Shown: positions 52,038 through 62,398 of the stretch, one piece after another
How positions within the stretch are numbered: position 1 is the stretch's first letter
Layout of the letters: the number at the start of each line of letters is the position of its first letter
Assembly (NCBI RefSeq): GCF_003610895.1
Contig: NZ_MCAS01000012.1
Coordinates: forward strand, 267,045-331,044
Direction of reading: 5' to 3'
DNA: 64,000 nt
Source of the DNA: Paraburkholderia fungorum
GTDB taxonomy: Bacteria > Pseudomonadota > Gammaproteobacteria > Burkholderiales > Burkholderiaceae
Made by a program: the position numbers and the translations under genes
Notes under the pieces: model-generated
What the model saw: the letters and a program-made list of their open reading frames with translations, nothing else
The model's database searches: none
What the model was told of the DNA's origin: nothing

Positions 52038-52955
52038 TCAGTTCGAGTGCGCCGGATTGAGGGCGAATGCATAGCGCGTCGCGGTGGGCACGGCGTCTTG
52101 AGCAGGGGCGTTGGTCTCGCCACCGTTAGCGGCGTGGTCCGCCTGACTGACCGTGCTATCGGCGCCGGCCTCGTCGAGTAGCTCATGGGCGTCGTCGCCG
52201 TAGAGTTTCTTGAGCAGTGCAGGGCTCAGCGCGGCGGAGGGGCCGTCATAGACCACCTTGCCGCGACGCAGCGCAACGGTGCGCGGGCAGAACTGCATGG
52301 CGATGTCGACCTGATGGAGCGACACCAGCACCGTCAGTTGATGTTCGAGATTGAGCGTGCGCAACATCTCCATCACGCGGCGCGACGATTCGGGGTCGAG
52401 CGAGGCGATCGGTTCGTCGGCGAGCACGATGCGCGCGCGCTGCACCAGCGCCCGCGCCAGTGCGGCGCGTTGCTGCTGACCGCCGGAAAGATTGGCGGCG
52501 CGTTCGTGCGCGTGGTCGCCAATACCGACTTCATTGAGCGCGGCCATCGATAACGCCCGCTCCGCGCCCGGAAAGCGCCCCGTGAGGCGGCGCCACAAAG
52601 GCAGGCGCGCGAGCGCGCCGATCAGCACGTTGCGCTGCACTGAAAGCCGGTTCACCAGATTGAATTGCTGGAACACGAAACCGATATCGCGGCGAATACT
52701 GCGCACCTCTCGCACGATGCGGCCGTTCTGCTGGATCGGGCGGCCGAGAATCGCGATCTGCGACGGCTGCGCATCCGAGGCGGTGAAGCCCGCGATATGC
52801 CGCAGCAGCGTCGACTTGCCCGAGCCCGAGGCGCCGATCAACGCAACCATTTCGCCCGGCTCGACACGCAGATCGATTTCGTCCAACGCCTTGCGACCGT
52901 TACTGAACGTTTTGCTCAACCGTTCAATACGGATTGCTTCCCGAACTGTTTCCAT
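52038..52955 (-). CDS. phnC: Phosphonate ABC transporter ATP-binding protein
   Basis: A 305-residue ABC ATPase: Walker [10 protein letters not shown] (41-49), signature LSGGQQQR (156-163), Walker B IVLADEP (176-182) and the switch His in SLHQVD. The C-terminal 50 residues are a low-complexity tail beyond the usual 260-270. The start at 52955 has AAGGGG about 6 bp upstream; the frame is open to 53003. It is the first gene of phnCDE; a PhoB-box-like sequence lies 170 bp upstream. Confidence 0.9.
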   Translation of the reverse strand: METVREAIRIERLSKTFSNGRKALDEIDLRVEPGEMVALIGASGSGKSTLLRHIAGFTASDAQPSQIAILGRPIQQNGRIVREVRSIRRDIGFVFQQFNLVNRLSVQRNVLIGALARLPLWRRLTGRFPGAERALSMAALNEVGIGDHAHERAANLSGGQQQRAALARALVQRARIVLADEPIASLDPESSRRVMEMLRTLNLEHQLTVLVSLHQVDIAMQFCPRTVALRRGKVVYDGPSAALSPALLKKLYGDDAHELLDEAGADSTVSQADHAANGGETNAPAQDAVPTATRYAFALNPAHSN

Positions 52956-53121
52956 AAGTACCCCTTGATGCATTCGGCCATTGCCGGCATGTGTGGGGCA
53001 CATTCTAGGAAGCGTCTGTGACGGTTGAGTGAAGGCATCGCAACGTCTAGACGACTATATCTTCACGTGTCTTTTTTGCGTCGCTGGAAAGGCAGGAAGA
53101 TGTCAATTGCCCGAATAAAAA

Positions 53122-53139
53122 GTGACACTTGCATGACAC
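53122..53139 (-). promoter_or_regulatory. PhoB-box candidate upstream of phnC
   Basis: On the minus strand GTGTCATGCAAGTGTCAC has two 7-bp repeats (GTGTCAT, GTGTCAC) 4 bp apart, the exact geometry of a Pho box. It differs from the enteric consensus CTGTCAT-N4-CTGTCAC only at the first base of each repeat and within the spacer. GGCAAT 10-11 bp further on could be the -10. TTGCAT/ATGCAA arms (53129-53148) overlap it. Confidence 0.65.
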
Positions 53140-53246
53140 GATATGCAACGGGCCTGGCCGGTTTCGCATGATCCTGTGTTGCCAGGCTATATTGCGTCAT
53201 TCGGTGTGCCGTCCCCAATAACCTTGCAGTCCCTTTCGATGTCGTC

Positions 53247-54281
53247 ATGCAGCCTTTGAGCTTTCTCCCCGACAGTTTTGCGGAGTACGAAGATCTCAGG
53301 ACGATCCTCGAGCAGGGCAGTGCCAGCTTCGAGATTCGCACTGTCTGCGAGACGACGGTGCGGGGGCGGCAATTCGCCGTGCACACCGCGAGCATCGGTT
53401 CGACCGATCCGCTTACCCCGGCAATCGGGTTTTTTGGCGGTATTCACGGGCTCGAACGGATTGGCTCGCAACTCGTGCTGGACTACATGCGCGCGCTGCT
53501 CGCCCGCCTGGAGTGGGACGAACTGCTCGTGCGGCAATTGCAGTCGATTCGTCTGATCTTTATGCCGATCGTCAACCCGGGCGGCATGTGGGCCGCCACG
53601 CGCGCCAATCCCAACGGCGTCGATCTGATGCGCAATGCGCCGCAGAATGCCGACGAACGCGTGCCGCTGCTCGCTGGCGGACAGCGGGTGGGCGCATGGC
53701 TGCCCTGGTATCGCGGCCGGCCGGGTGAACCCATGGAGCCGGAGGCCGCCGCGCTCCTGCGGGTGGTCGAAACAGAAATGGCGGCGCGGCCACTGAGTAT
53801 CGCGCTCGATTGCCACTCGGGTTACGGCTGGCGGGACAGCATCTGGTTTCCTTACGCGCGCACGCGCAAGCTGATGCCGCATCTGCCGGAAATGTATCTG
53901 CTGAAAACCATGTTTGAGCGCGCGCATCCGCATCATGGCTACGCGTTCGAGCCACAGAGCCACCAGTATCTGCTGCACGGCGATCTATGGGACTTCGCCT
54001 ACGACCGCACGCCGGCGCCGAACATCTTCTTGCCGATGACGCTTGAACTCGGTTCGTGGCTGTGGATCAAGAAGAATCCACGCCAACTGTTTTCACGTCA
54101 GGGCATGTTCAATCCGGTCAAGGCGCATCGCACCGCGCGCGTGTTGCGGCGTCATGCGAATCTGCTCGATTTTCTCGCGCGCGCGGCGTTCTCGTCGCAA
54201 CGCTGGCTGCCGCAGGGCAATCGTCGCGAGCAATTGCTGCAAAGCGCGACCGACCATTGGTCCAAACCGGCAGTCTTATGA
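53247..54281 (+). CDS. M14-type zinc carboxypeptidase-like protein
   Basis: A 344-residue soluble protein of the M14/succinylglutamate-desuccinylase clan. Zinc ligands are His67 and Glu70 in GGIHGLERIG and His190 in LDCHSGYG; NPNGVDLMRN is the substrate-side Arg motif and Glu267 in MTLELGSW is the general base. The substrate is unknown; bacterial relatives include cell-wall peptide trimming and amidase enzymes. Its stop overlaps the start of the next hydrolase (ATGA), so the two are co-translated. It is divergent from phnC. Confidence 0.82.
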   Translation: MQPLSFLPDSFAEYEDLRTILEQGSASFEIRTVCETTVRGRQFAVHTASIGSTDPLTPAIGFFGGIHGLERIGSQLVLDYMRALLARLEWDELLVRQLQSIRLIFMPIVNPGGMWAATRANPNGVDLMRNAPQNADERVPLLAGGQRVGAWLPWYRGRPGEPMEPEAAALLRVVETEMAARPLSIALDCHSGYGWRDSIWFPYARTRKLMPHLPEMYLLKTMFERAHPHHGYAFEPQSHQYLLHGDLWDFAYDRTPAPNIFLPMTLELGSWLWIKKNPRQLFSRQGMFNPVKAHRTARVLRRHANLLDFLARAAFSSQRWLPQGNRREQLLQSATDHWSKPAVL

Positions 54282-55054
54282 GCACGTGGATTCTGTTGCG
54301 TGGGCTGACGCGCGAAACACGCCACTGGGGGCATTTGCCGCGCTTGCTGCGTGAGGCGGTCGGCGCGGAGCGCCTGCTGCTGCTCGATCTGCCGGGCAAC
54401 GGCGAGTTCACCAACTTGCGCGCGCCGGCTGGTGTGGAGGACATGGTGAGCTTCGTGCGGATTGCTGCGCTGCAAACCGGCGCCGCCGGCCCGTATCGCG
54501 TGCTGGCGATGTCGCTTGGCGGCATGGTGGCGACAGACTGGGCGCAACGGCATCCCGGCGAGATCGAGCGGCTCGTGCTGATCAATACCAGTATGCGGCC
54601 GTTCAGCCGCATGCATGAGCGCCTGCGTCCATCCGCGTGGCCGGGGCTGCTAGGCGTGGCGGCTCACTGGCGCGACGCGCCGCGCGCGGAAAGCGGCATT
54701 CATCGGCTCACGTGCAATAACGTCGAAACGCTGGGCGCGGATATCGAGGCATGGAGCGAGATTCGCCGAAGCGCACCGGTAAGCCGGGGCAACGCGTTAC
54801 GGCAGCTGTGGGCGGCCGCGCGTTTCAAAGCGGCGGCGGCGAAACCGCGTTGTCCGTTGCTGATTCTGGCTTCACGCGCCGACAAGCTGGTCAACCCTGT
54901 GTGTTCGGTGAAACTCGCGGCGGCGTGGGGTGCAACGCTTTGCGAGCATGAATCGGCCGGTCACGATCTGCCGCACGACGACCCGGCGTGGACCAGCGAA
55001 CAGGTTCAGGCATGGCTGAAGCAGGGGGCGAGGGAGTCGAAGGCCGTGCTTTAA
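54278..55054 (+). CDS. Alpha/beta hydrolase co-translated with the M14-like peptidase
   Basis: A 258-residue alpha/beta hydrolase: RGLTRETRHWG near the N-terminus, LLLLDLPGNG, nucleophile Ser79 in AMSLGGM, acid Asp in ASRADKLV and base His in SAGHDLPHDDP. The short N-terminus and the oxyanion region RGLTRE instead of HG resemble a subgroup close to BioH-like esterases. The start at 54278 overlaps the upstream TGA by 4 bp. The substrate is unknown; coupling to the peptidase suggests a joint two-step hydrolysis (inferred). Confidence 0.82.
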   Translation: MSTWILLRGLTRETRHWGHLPRLLREAVGAERLLLLDLPGNGEFTNLRAPAGVEDMVSFVRIAALQTGAAGPYRVLAMSLGGMVATDWAQRHPGEIERLVLINTSMRPFSRMHERLRPSAWPGLLGVAAHWRDAPRAESGIHRLTCNNVETLGADIEAWSEIRRSAPVSRGNALRQLWAAARFKAAAAKPRCPLLILASRADKLVNPVCSVKLAAAWGATLCEHESAGHDLPHDDPAWTSEQVQAWLKQGARESKAVL

Positions 55055-55200
55055 ACAGAAGCAGCACGCATACCGGCAGCGGGTATAACCTAAGTGAGCT
55101 CGCGCATCGCTTTTCGGGGCGGCAGGTGCATAATCCCCGTTCAGACGATGCATGCGAATCGAGCGATACTCGCTATTGCCGCCCGCCAGGGGAGTTGATC

Positions 55201-58200
55201 ATGCAAGCAAAGAATGAAGAAGCCGTCACGCACCTGCTGAACGATGTCTTCGAATTTGCGCGTGGGCGCTTGCCGGAGCCGACCTTCAAAGTCGTCGAGC
55301 CATTCTTGCGGCACTACTACGATTTCGTCGACGCCGACGATCTGCAGAGCCGCGCGATCGCCGATCTCTACGGCGCAGCGCTCGCACACTGGCAAACCGC
55401 GCAGCGCTTCGTGCCGGGCAGCGAACGGCTGCGTGTCTACAACCCGATCCTCGAACAGCACGGCTGGCATTCCGATCACACGGTGATCGAGATCGTCAAC
55501 GACGACATGCCGTTTCTGGTCGATTCGGTATCGATGGCGGTCAACCGCCTCGGGCTCGCGCTGCATTCGGTGGTGCATCCGGTGTTTCGCATCTGGCGCG
55601 GCGCGGATGGCAGCATCGTGCGAGTGAGTCAGGGTGCTGAAGATGCCACCGATACGCGCTCGCAGCTCGCCTCGTTCATTCACTTCGAAGTCGACCGTTG
55701 CGGCGACGCAGCGAAGCTCGACGCGTTGCGTGACGAAATCGCCCGGGTGCTGCGCGACGTGCGCGCCGCGGTGGAAGACTGGCCGAAAATCGTCGAACTC
55801 GCGCGCGTCACCGTCAAAGGCATGAAAGCCGGCGAAGCAGGACCCGAAGGTGTCGAGGCTCGCGCGTTTCTCGAATGGATGGTGGCCGATCATTTCACGT
55901 TCCTCGGCCAGCGCGACTATGAACTGGTGCAGCTTGACAGCGGCTTTGGCTTGCGCGCGATGCCAGGCTCCGGCCTCGGCATTCTGCGTGATGCATTGCG
56001 TCCCGCGGGCGCTGCCGAGATCACGCCCTTACCGCCGGCGGCCGCCGATATCATCTCCGGCTCCTCGCCCATTTTCCTGACCAAGGCCAACTCGCGCGCG
56101 ACCGTGCATCGTCCGGGCTATCTGGATTACGTCGGCATCAAGCTGACGGGAGCGGACGGCAAGGTAATCGGGGAGCGGCGTTTTATCGGCCTGTATACCT
56201 CGACCGCCTACCTGGTTTCGGCCTCGGAAATTCCGATCGTGCGGCGCAAATGCGCGAATATCGTGCGGCGAGCGGGTTTCCTGCCCAAGGGCCACCTGGC
56301 CAAATCGCTGGTGACGGTGCTCGAAACTTACCCGCGCGACGAACTCTTTCAGGCCGACGAAGACCAGCTCTACGATATCGCGCTGGGTGTGCTGCGTTTG
56401 CAGGAGCATCAGCGCACGCGCCTGTTCGTGCGGCGCGACCGTTTCGACCGCTTCGTATCGTGTCTGGTGTTCGTGCCGCGCGACAAGTACAACACCGATC
56501 TGCGGCAGCGGATTGCCAACCTGCTCGTCGATGCATTCAATGGCGAAAGTGTCGAATTTACGCCGCTGTTATCGGAGTCGACCCTCGCGCGGATTCATTT
56601 CGTCGTGCATGCGAAGCCGGGCGGCATGCCCCATGTCGATACGCGCGAACTCGAAGCGCGGCTCGTGCAGGTCACGCGCCGCTGGCAGGACGATCTCGCC
56701 GATGCATTGCTCGACGCGTTCGGCGAAGAGCAGGGCAATCGTCTCCTGCAACACTATGCGGATTCGTTTCCCCCCGGTTATCGCGACGACTATCCAGCCC
56801 GTACGGCAGTACGGGATATCGAGCTGATCGAGCGTGTGCAGGGCAGCGAGCGGCTTGCCATGAACCTGTACCGCCCGATCGAAGCCGGGCCGCGCGCGTT
56901 TCGTTTCAAGGTTTATCGTGCGGGCTTGCCGATCGCGTTGTCGCGCAGCCTGCCGATGCTCGAACATCTCGGCGTGCGTGTCGACGAAGAGCGGCCTTAT
57001 CTGATCGAATCGCTCGACGCCACGCCCGCGTGGATTCACGACTTCGGCCTCGAACTCGCCGACGATGCGGAGTTCGATATCGAACGCGTGAAGAATCTTT
57101 TCGAGGATGCGTTCGAACAGGTGTGGACCGGCGGAATCGAAAGCGACGATTTCAACCGTCTCGTGCTGCGTGCGCAGCTGAGTGCGCGCGAGGTGACGAT
57201 TCTGCGTGCTTATGCCAAGTACTTGCGGCAGGTGGGTTCGACCTTCAGCGACGCGTATATCGAGCGCGCGGTGACCGGCAATCCGGAAATCGCTCGCATG
57301 CTGGTGGAGTTGTTCATTGCGCGCTTCGATCCAGCGCAGGGCGTGACCCGCGAGGCACGTGTCGACGGATTGTTGAAGCGGATCGACACTGCGCTCGATC
57401 AGGTGCCGAATCTCGACGAGGACCGGATACTGCGGCAATTCCTCGGCGTCATCAAGGCCACGCAGCGCACGAACTACTATCGCTTCGATGCTGAGGGCCA
57501 CCCCAAACCGTATCTGTCGTTCAAGTTCGACCCCGCGCATGTCCCGGGTTTGCCTGAACCGAAACCGATGTTCGAAATCTGGGTGTATTCGCCGCGCGTG
57601 GAAGGCGTGCATCTGCGCGGCGGCCGTGTCGCCCGCGGCGGGCTGCGCTGGTCGGACCGGCGCGAAGACTTCCGCACGGAAGTCCTCGGGTTGATGAAGG
57701 CGCAGATGGTGAAGAACGTGGTGATCGTGCCGGTGGGCTCAAAAGGCGGTTTCGTCGTGAAGAATCCGCCGCCGCAGACGGAACGCGATGCGTGGATGCG
57801 TGAAGGTATCGCCTGCTATCAAACCTTCCTGCGCGGCCTGCTCGATTTGACCGACAACCTCGCGGGAACGGCGGTCGTGCCGCCGCCCGACGTGGTGCGG
57901 CATGACCCGGATGATCCCTATCTGGTGGTTGCCGCCGACAAGGGCACGGCGACCTTCTCCGACTACGCGAACGCGATCTCCCAGGAATACGGTTTCTGGC
58001 TCGACGACGCCTTCGCGTCGGGCGGCTCCGTCGGTTATGACCATAAGAAAATGGCGATCACGGCGCGCGGCGCGTGGGAGTCGGTCAAGCGGCACTTCCG
58101 CGAAATGGGCGTCGATACGCAGGCCACTGATTTCACCGTGGTCGGTGTCGGTGATATGTCGGGCGACGTGTTCGGCAACGGCATGCTGCTGTCGCCGCAT

Positions 58201-60042
58201 ATCAAGCTGGTGGCCGCGTTCGATCATCGGCATATCTTTCTCGATCCGAATCCCGATCCGGCGGTCAGCCTTGCCGAACGTGGGCGCCTGTTCGTTCTGG
58301 ATCGCTCCAGCTGGGCCGACTACGATCCGTCGTTGATCTCGGCGGGCGGCGGGGTGTTTCCGCGCAGCGCCAAGACGATTCCGTTGTCGCCCGCGGTGCA
58401 GTCGGTGCTCGGCATCAGCGCGCCGGCGCTCGCGCCCGCTGAATTGATGCGCGCGATTTTGCAGGCGCCGGTCGATCTGCTCTACAACGGCGGCATCGGC
58501 ACTTACGTGAAAGCGACTCGTGAAACGCATCTGCAGGTCGGCGACCGCGCCAACGATGCGATTCGCGTCAACGGCGCAGATCTGCACTGCAAGGTGGTCG
58601 CGGAGGGCGGCAATCTCGGTCTCACGCAACTTGGGCGGATTGAGTTCGCGCAGCGCGGCGGCCGCATCAATACCGATGCGATCGACAACTCCGCCGGGGT
58701 CGACTGTTCGGACCACGAAGTCAACATCAAGATTCTGCTGGGGCTGGTCGTCTCCGACGGCGAAATGACCGAAAAGCAGCGCAATGCACTGCTCGCGGAA
58801 ATGACCGATGAAGTCGGCCTGCTCGTCCTGCAGGACAACTATTACCAGACCCAGGCGCTTTCGATTGCAGGCCGCTACGGTGTCGAACTGCTCGATGCCG
58901 AAGCACGCCTGATGCGATACCTCGAACGCGCGGGCCGCCTGAATCGTGTGATCGAGTTCTTGCCGAGCGACGAAGAGGTCGCCGAACGCCTGGCCGCGAA
59001 ACAAGGGCTGACCACGCCCGAGCGCGCGGTGCTGCTCGCCTATAGCAAGATGTGGCTGTACGACGCGTTGCTCGACTCGTCGATGCCGGAAGACCCGCTT
59101 GTCAGCGACATGCTGATCGAGTACTTTCCGAAGCCGTTGCGGCAGCGCTTTAGCGAACCGATGCAACGCCACCCGTTGCGGCGCGAAATTCTCGCCACGC
59201 ATCTGACCAATGCGCTCGTGAATCGCGTGGGCTGCGAGTTCGTGCATCGCCTGATGGAAGAGACCGATGCAAAGCCTGGCGACATTGTGCGGGCCTGCAT
59301 CATGGCGCGCGACGTGTTCGATCTCGACGACGTGTGGCGCAGCATCGACGCGCTGGACAACCGTGTTGCCGATGACGTGCAGGCACGCATGTTCGTCGAA
59401 GTCGCGCGGCTCGTCGAGCGCTCGGCGCTGTGGTTCCTGCGGCAGTTGCAATCGGGAGGCGTCAGCGACGGCGATGTTGCCGGCTTGCTCGCGCGCTGCC
59501 GCGACGCGGCGCAACGGCTCGCGCCGCAATGGCCCGCGCTGCTGCCGGGCGCGGATCTCGAAGCGTTGTCCGAGCGGCAGCGCGTGCTCGCGGACGCCGG
59601 TGTCGATAGCGAACTGGCGGTGCGAATCGCCAGCGGTGAGATTTCGGCGGCGTTGCTCGATATTGCCGAGGTGTCGTCGACTTGCGGCCGCAGTCTCGAG
59701 CTCGTGGCGGGCGTCTACTTCGCGCTCGGTACGCTGCTGAACTACGGCTGGATCAGCGAACGCGCAAGCGCGCTGCCCGCGCCCACGCATTGGGACATGC
59801 TGGCGCGCGCCACCGCATTGGCGGAACTCGCACGCCTGAAGCGCGCGCTGACCACGAGCGCGCTCGCCGACGCCGACGAGGCCTCCACACCGGAGGGGCT
59901 GGTTCAGGCATGGCGCGAGAAACGCGCCGCGCAACTCGAGCGTTACGCGCGCCTGCTGGCCGATTTGCGGGCCACGGGCGGCGCGAGCCTGTCGATGCTG
60001 CTGGTGATCGTGCGGGAGATGGCCGCGCTCGAAAGGGCATAG
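55201..60042 (+). CDS. gdhB: NAD-specific glutamate dehydrogenase, large (180-kDa) type
   Basis: A 1613-residue enzyme oxidising glutamate to 2-oxoglutarate and ammonia with NAD+. The N-terminal 700 residues are the regulatory ACT-like region (VEIVNDDMPFLVDSVSMAVNRLGL is its start, read as NDDMPFLVDSVSMAVN). The catalytic core (about 750-1250) has GGLRWSDRREDFRTEVLGLM, VPVGSKGGFVVK with the substrate Lys, and GVGDMSGDVFGNGML for NAD. A C-terminal helical domain follows. The start at 55201 has GGGGAG upstream. It is a lone gene, expected to matter when GABA or amino acids are carbon sources. The symbol follows Pseudomonas usage. Confidence 0.93.
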   Translation: MQAKNEEAVTHLLNDVFEFARGRLPEPTFKVVEPFLRHYYDFVDADDLQSRAIADLYGAALAHWQTAQRFVPGSERLRVYNPILEQHGWHSDHTVIEIVNDDMPFLVDSVSMAVNRLGLALHSVVHPVFRIWRGADGSIVRVSQGAEDATDTRSQLASFIHFEVDRCGDAAKLDALRDEIARVLRDVRAAVEDWPKIVELARVTVKGMKAGEAGPEGVEARAFLEWMVADHFTFLGQRDYELVQLDSGFGLRAMPGSGLGILRDALRPAGAAEITPLPPAAADIISGSSPIFLTKANSRATVHRPGYLDYVGIKLTGADGKVIGERRFIGLYTSTAYLVSASEIPIVRRKCANIVRRAGFLPKGHLAKSLVTVLETYPRDELFQADEDQLYDIALGVLRLQEHQRTRLFVRRDRFDRFVSCLVFVPRDKYNTDLRQRIANLLVDAFNGESVEFTPLLSESTLARIHFVVHAKPGGMPHVDTRELEARLVQVTRRWQDDLADALLDAFGEEQGNRLLQHYADSFPPGYRDDYPARTAVRDIELIERVQGSERLAMNLYRPIEAGPRAFRFKVYRAGLPIALSRSLPMLEHLGVRVDEERPYLIESLDATPAWIHDFGLELADDAEFDIERVKNLFEDAFEQVWTGGIESDDFNRLVLRAQLSAREVTILRAYAKYLRQVGSTFSDAYIERAVTGNPEIARMLVELFIARFDPAQGVTREARVDGLLKRIDTALDQVPNLDEDRILRQFLGVIKATQRTNYYRFDAEGHPKPYLSFKFDPAHVPGLPEPKPMFEIWVYSPRVEGVHLRGGRVARGGLRWSDRREDFRTEVLGLMKAQMVKNVVIVPVGSKGGFVVKNPPPQTERDAWMREGIACYQTFLRGLLDLTDNLAGTAVVPPPDVVRHDPDDPYLVVAADKGTATFSDYANAISQEYGFWLDDAFASGGSVGYDHKKMAITARGAWESVKRHFREMGVDTQATDFTVVGVGDMSGDVFGNGMLLSPHIKLVAAFDHRHIFLDPNPDPAVSLAERGRLFVLDRSSWADYDPSLISAGGGVFPRSAKTIPLSPAVQSVLGISAPALAPAELMRAILQAPVDLLYNGGIGTYVKATRETHLQVGDRANDAIRVNGADLHCKVVAEGGNLGLTQLGRIEFAQRGGRINTDAIDNSAGVDCSDHEVNIKILLGLVVSDGEMTEKQRNALLAEMTDEVGLLVLQDNYYQTQALSIAGRYGVELLDAEARLMRYLERAGRLNRVIEFLPSDEEVAERLAAKQGLTTPERAVLLAYSKMWLYDALLDSSMPEDPLVSDMLIEYFPKPLRQRFSEPMQRHPLRREILATHLTNALVNRVGCEFVHRLMEETDAKPGDIVRACIMARDVFDLDDVWRSIDALDNRVADDVQARMFVEVARLVERSALWFLRQLQSGGVSDGDVAGLLARCRDAAQRLAPQWPALLPGADLEALSERQRVLADAGVDSELAVRIASGEISAALLDIAEVSSTCGRSLELVAGVYFALGTLLNYGWISERASALPAPTHWDMLARATALAELARLKRALTTSALADADEASTPEGLVQAWREKRAAQLERYARLLADLRATGGASLSMLLVIVREMAALERA

Positions 60043-60219
60043 CGCGACGAAGCGTGAGAGACGGGGCGATGCGCTGCATGCGTCACTAAACCCGGCGTGA
60101 AGCCACGTAGAGCCACGTAGAGCTGCGCCGGAGTTGGACGCATGTCACCTGGCGTGTCCATAATACGCACTCTTGCCAACTGAAAGCGCTCTGCAAACTC
60201 ACGGACCACCGCCACGACG

Positions 60220-61125
60220 ATGAAAGAAGAATCGCCGAAAGCCATTTTCTATGCGCTTGCCGCCAACCTCGGCATCGCCATTTGCAAGTTCGCTGCTGCC
60301 GCCTTCACCGGTTCCGGTTCGATGTTCGCCGAAGCCATTCACTCCACCGCCGATTGCGGTAACCAGTTGCTGCTGCTATTCGGCTTGCGCCAGGCGCGCA
60401 AGCCTGCGAGCCCATTGCATCCAATGGGCGGTGGCCGTGAGATCAATTTCTACTCGCTGCTGGTGGCGCTGCTGCTGTTCTTTGTGGGCGGCGCGTTCTC
60501 GGTGTACGAAGGCGTGCATCGCCTGTTTGTGCGGGAACCTCTGCAGTACGCGTATGTGGCGCTCCTCGTACTCGGTGTTTCGGTGGTGCTTGAGGCTCTT
60601 TCGTTGTGGGGCGCGCTCAAGGAAATCCGCAAGACACATCCTGACAAAAGCCTGTGGCGCTGGTTTCGCGAAACGCGTGAGTCCGAACTGCTGGTGGTGG
60701 CCGGCGAAGACATTGCCGCGTTAGCGGGTCTCGCGATGGCTTTCGTCGCCGTGCTGCTGACGATGGTGACCGGTAATCCGGTTTATGACGCGCTGGGCTC
60801 CATCGGCGTGGGTGTGTTGCTGATGGTGATTGCGTGGCTGGTGGCGCGCGAAGTGAAGTCGATGATCGTTGGCGAATCGGCGGGCCCGGAAGTGCGCCGC
60901 GCGATCGAGGCGCATCTGCGCGCCCGGTCCGAGATTCGCAGCATTATCAACATGATTACGCTGCAGTGGGGGCGCCACGTGGTGGTGGCCGTGCAGGCGG
61001 AAATGATCGACTATGCGAGCGGCCGCGCGATGGTCGATGCGATTAATGTGATCGAAGCGGACCTGCAAGCGGCGTTCCCGCAGGTGCGCTGGGTGTTTTT
61101 CGAACCGGACGTGCCGCGGGTTTGA
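60220..61125 (+). CDS. Cation diffusion facilitator family transporter
   Basis: A 301-residue inner-membrane transporter of the CDF family with six hydrophobic helices (about 8-215) and a cytoplasmic metal-sensing tail (220-301). HSTADCGNQ in helix 2 supplies His and Asp of the transport site and GEDIAALAG in helix 5 the second pair. The GGGREINFYSLLVALLLFF loop is typical of the ferrous-iron/zinc CDF subgroup with EIN after helix 2. It exports divalent cations against protons; Zn or Fe/Mn cannot be told apart here. Confidence 0.87.
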   Translation: MKEESPKAIFYALAANLGIAICKFAAAAFTGSGSMFAEAIHSTADCGNQLLLLFGLRQARKPASPLHPMGGGREINFYSLLVALLLFFVGGAFSVYEGVHRLFVREPLQYAYVALLVLGVSVVLEALSLWGALKEIRKTHPDKSLWRWFRETRESELLVVAGEDIAALAGLAMAFVAVLLTMVTGNPVYDALGSIGVGVLLMVIAWLVAREVKSMIVGESAGPEVRRAIEAHLRARSEIRSIINMITLQWGRHVVVAVQAEMIDYASGRAMVDAINVIEADLQAAFPQVRWVFFEPDVPRV

Positions 61126-61167
61126 TGCGCTGTTGTGCTTGTGGAGCACGTCCGGTCCTTTGGCTGC

Positions 61168-62148
61168 TTATTGGAAACCGGTCACCGCATGCGGCACGTA
61201 CAGTTCTTCCAGTTGACGGATTTCGTCCGCGCCCAGATTCAACGATAGTGCCGCGACCGCGTCGTCCAGGTGATGCAGCCTGGTTGCCCCTACGATGGGC
61301 GCGGTGATCGGCTTCTTCTGTAACACCCATGCGAGCGCCACCTGCGCCCTTGGCACTCCCCGTTCCCTGGCAATCTGGCTCACGCGCTCCACGATCTGGC
61401 GATCCGCGTCTTCGGTTTGGGCGTATAGCGTGCGACCGAAAGCGTCGGTCTCGGAGCGTGCGCTTTCGGTGTTCCAGTCGCGCGTCAGGCGTCCGCGCGC
61501 CAGCGGGCTCCATGGAATCACGCCGATGCCTTCGCTTTCGCACAGCGGCAGCATTTCGCGCTCTTCCTCGCGATATAGCAGGTTCACGTAGTTCTGCATG
61601 GTCACGAAACGCGTCCAGCCATTGCGTTCGGCGACATGTAACGCCTTGGCGAACTGCCACGCATACATCGACGACGCGCCGATATAGCGTGCCTTGCCTG
61701 CTTTCACGACGTCGTGCAGTGCCTCCATGGTTTCTTCGATCGGCGTACCGTCGTCCCAGCGATGGATCTGATACAGGTCCACGTAATCTGTACCGAGGCG
61801 CCGCAAGCTGTTGTCGATTTCGGCCATTATTGCCTTGCGCGACAGACCTGCGCCGTTCGGGCCGGCATGCATGCGACTATTCACCTTGGTGGCCAGCACG
61901 ATCTCGTCGCGCTTCGCAAAGTCTTTCAGCGCGCGGCCGACGATTTCTTCGCTGGTGCCGTCCGAGTAGACGTTGGCGGTATCGAAGAAATTGATGCCGT
62001 GGTCGAGCGCCTGCTTGATAAAGGGACGCGCCGCTTCATCGTCTAGCGTCCACGCGTGGGTGCCGCGAGCGGGCACGCCGTAGCTCATGCAGCCGAGACA
62101 AAGACGCGATACATCGAGGCCGGTGCGGCCGAGTTTCACATAGTCCAT
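61168..62148 (-). CDS. Aldo/keto reductase (YajO-like)
   Basis: A 326-residue AKR oxidoreductase. MDYVKLGRTGLDVSRLCLGC starts the barrel. Asp56 and Tyr61 (FFDTANVYSDG) and Lys in VLATKV are the catalytic residues, YVDLYQIHRWDD is strand 4, and ITAPIVGATRLHHLDDAV is the NADP end. Substrate probably small aldehydes or ketoses. AGGAG 7 bp upstream fixes the start; the frame continues upstream without support. It is convergent with the CDF gene. Confidence 0.9.
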   Translation of the reverse strand: MDYVKLGRTGLDVSRLCLGCMSYGVPARGTHAWTLDDEAARPFIKQALDHGINFFDTANVYSDGTSEEIVGRALKDFAKRDEIVLATKVNSRMHAGPNGAGLSRKAIMAEIDNSLRRLGTDYVDLYQIHRWDDGTPIEETMEALHDVVKAGKARYIGASSMYAWQFAKALHVAERNGWTRFVTMQNYVNLLYREEEREMLPLCESEGIGVIPWSPLARGRLTRDWNTESARSETDAFGRTLYAQTEDADRQIVERVSQIARERGVPRAQVALAWVLQKKPITAPIVGATRLHHLDDAVAALSLNLGADEIRQLEELYVPHAVTGFQ

Positions 62149-62398
62149 CGTAGTGCTCCTGGGGTGAGGCGCGCGAAGGCGGTGCGTGCATGCGGGGCTT
62201 CCATTATAGGAAGGGCGCTGTTGACGCGCTCGGAGCGCGACCGGCCGGTGAGGCGCGCGGGCTACGCCGGAGTTCAGGCGCGGCGCATGAAATGCCCCAA
62301 CACGTAGTGGAAAATAATTTCTTCGCATCTATACTTCTTTCGGCCTGAAGGCAGCACCTCTCCCAATTTGCATCAAAAGAAAAAAGGAAGGACCACCG

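Noticed and set aside
57739..59934. 731-residue open frame antisense to the glutamate dehydrogenase gene
   Set aside because: It is the mirror of a highly GC-rich coding frame (few stop codons arise). It is rich in Arg/His/Gln with no domain, while the sense strand has clear family motifs.
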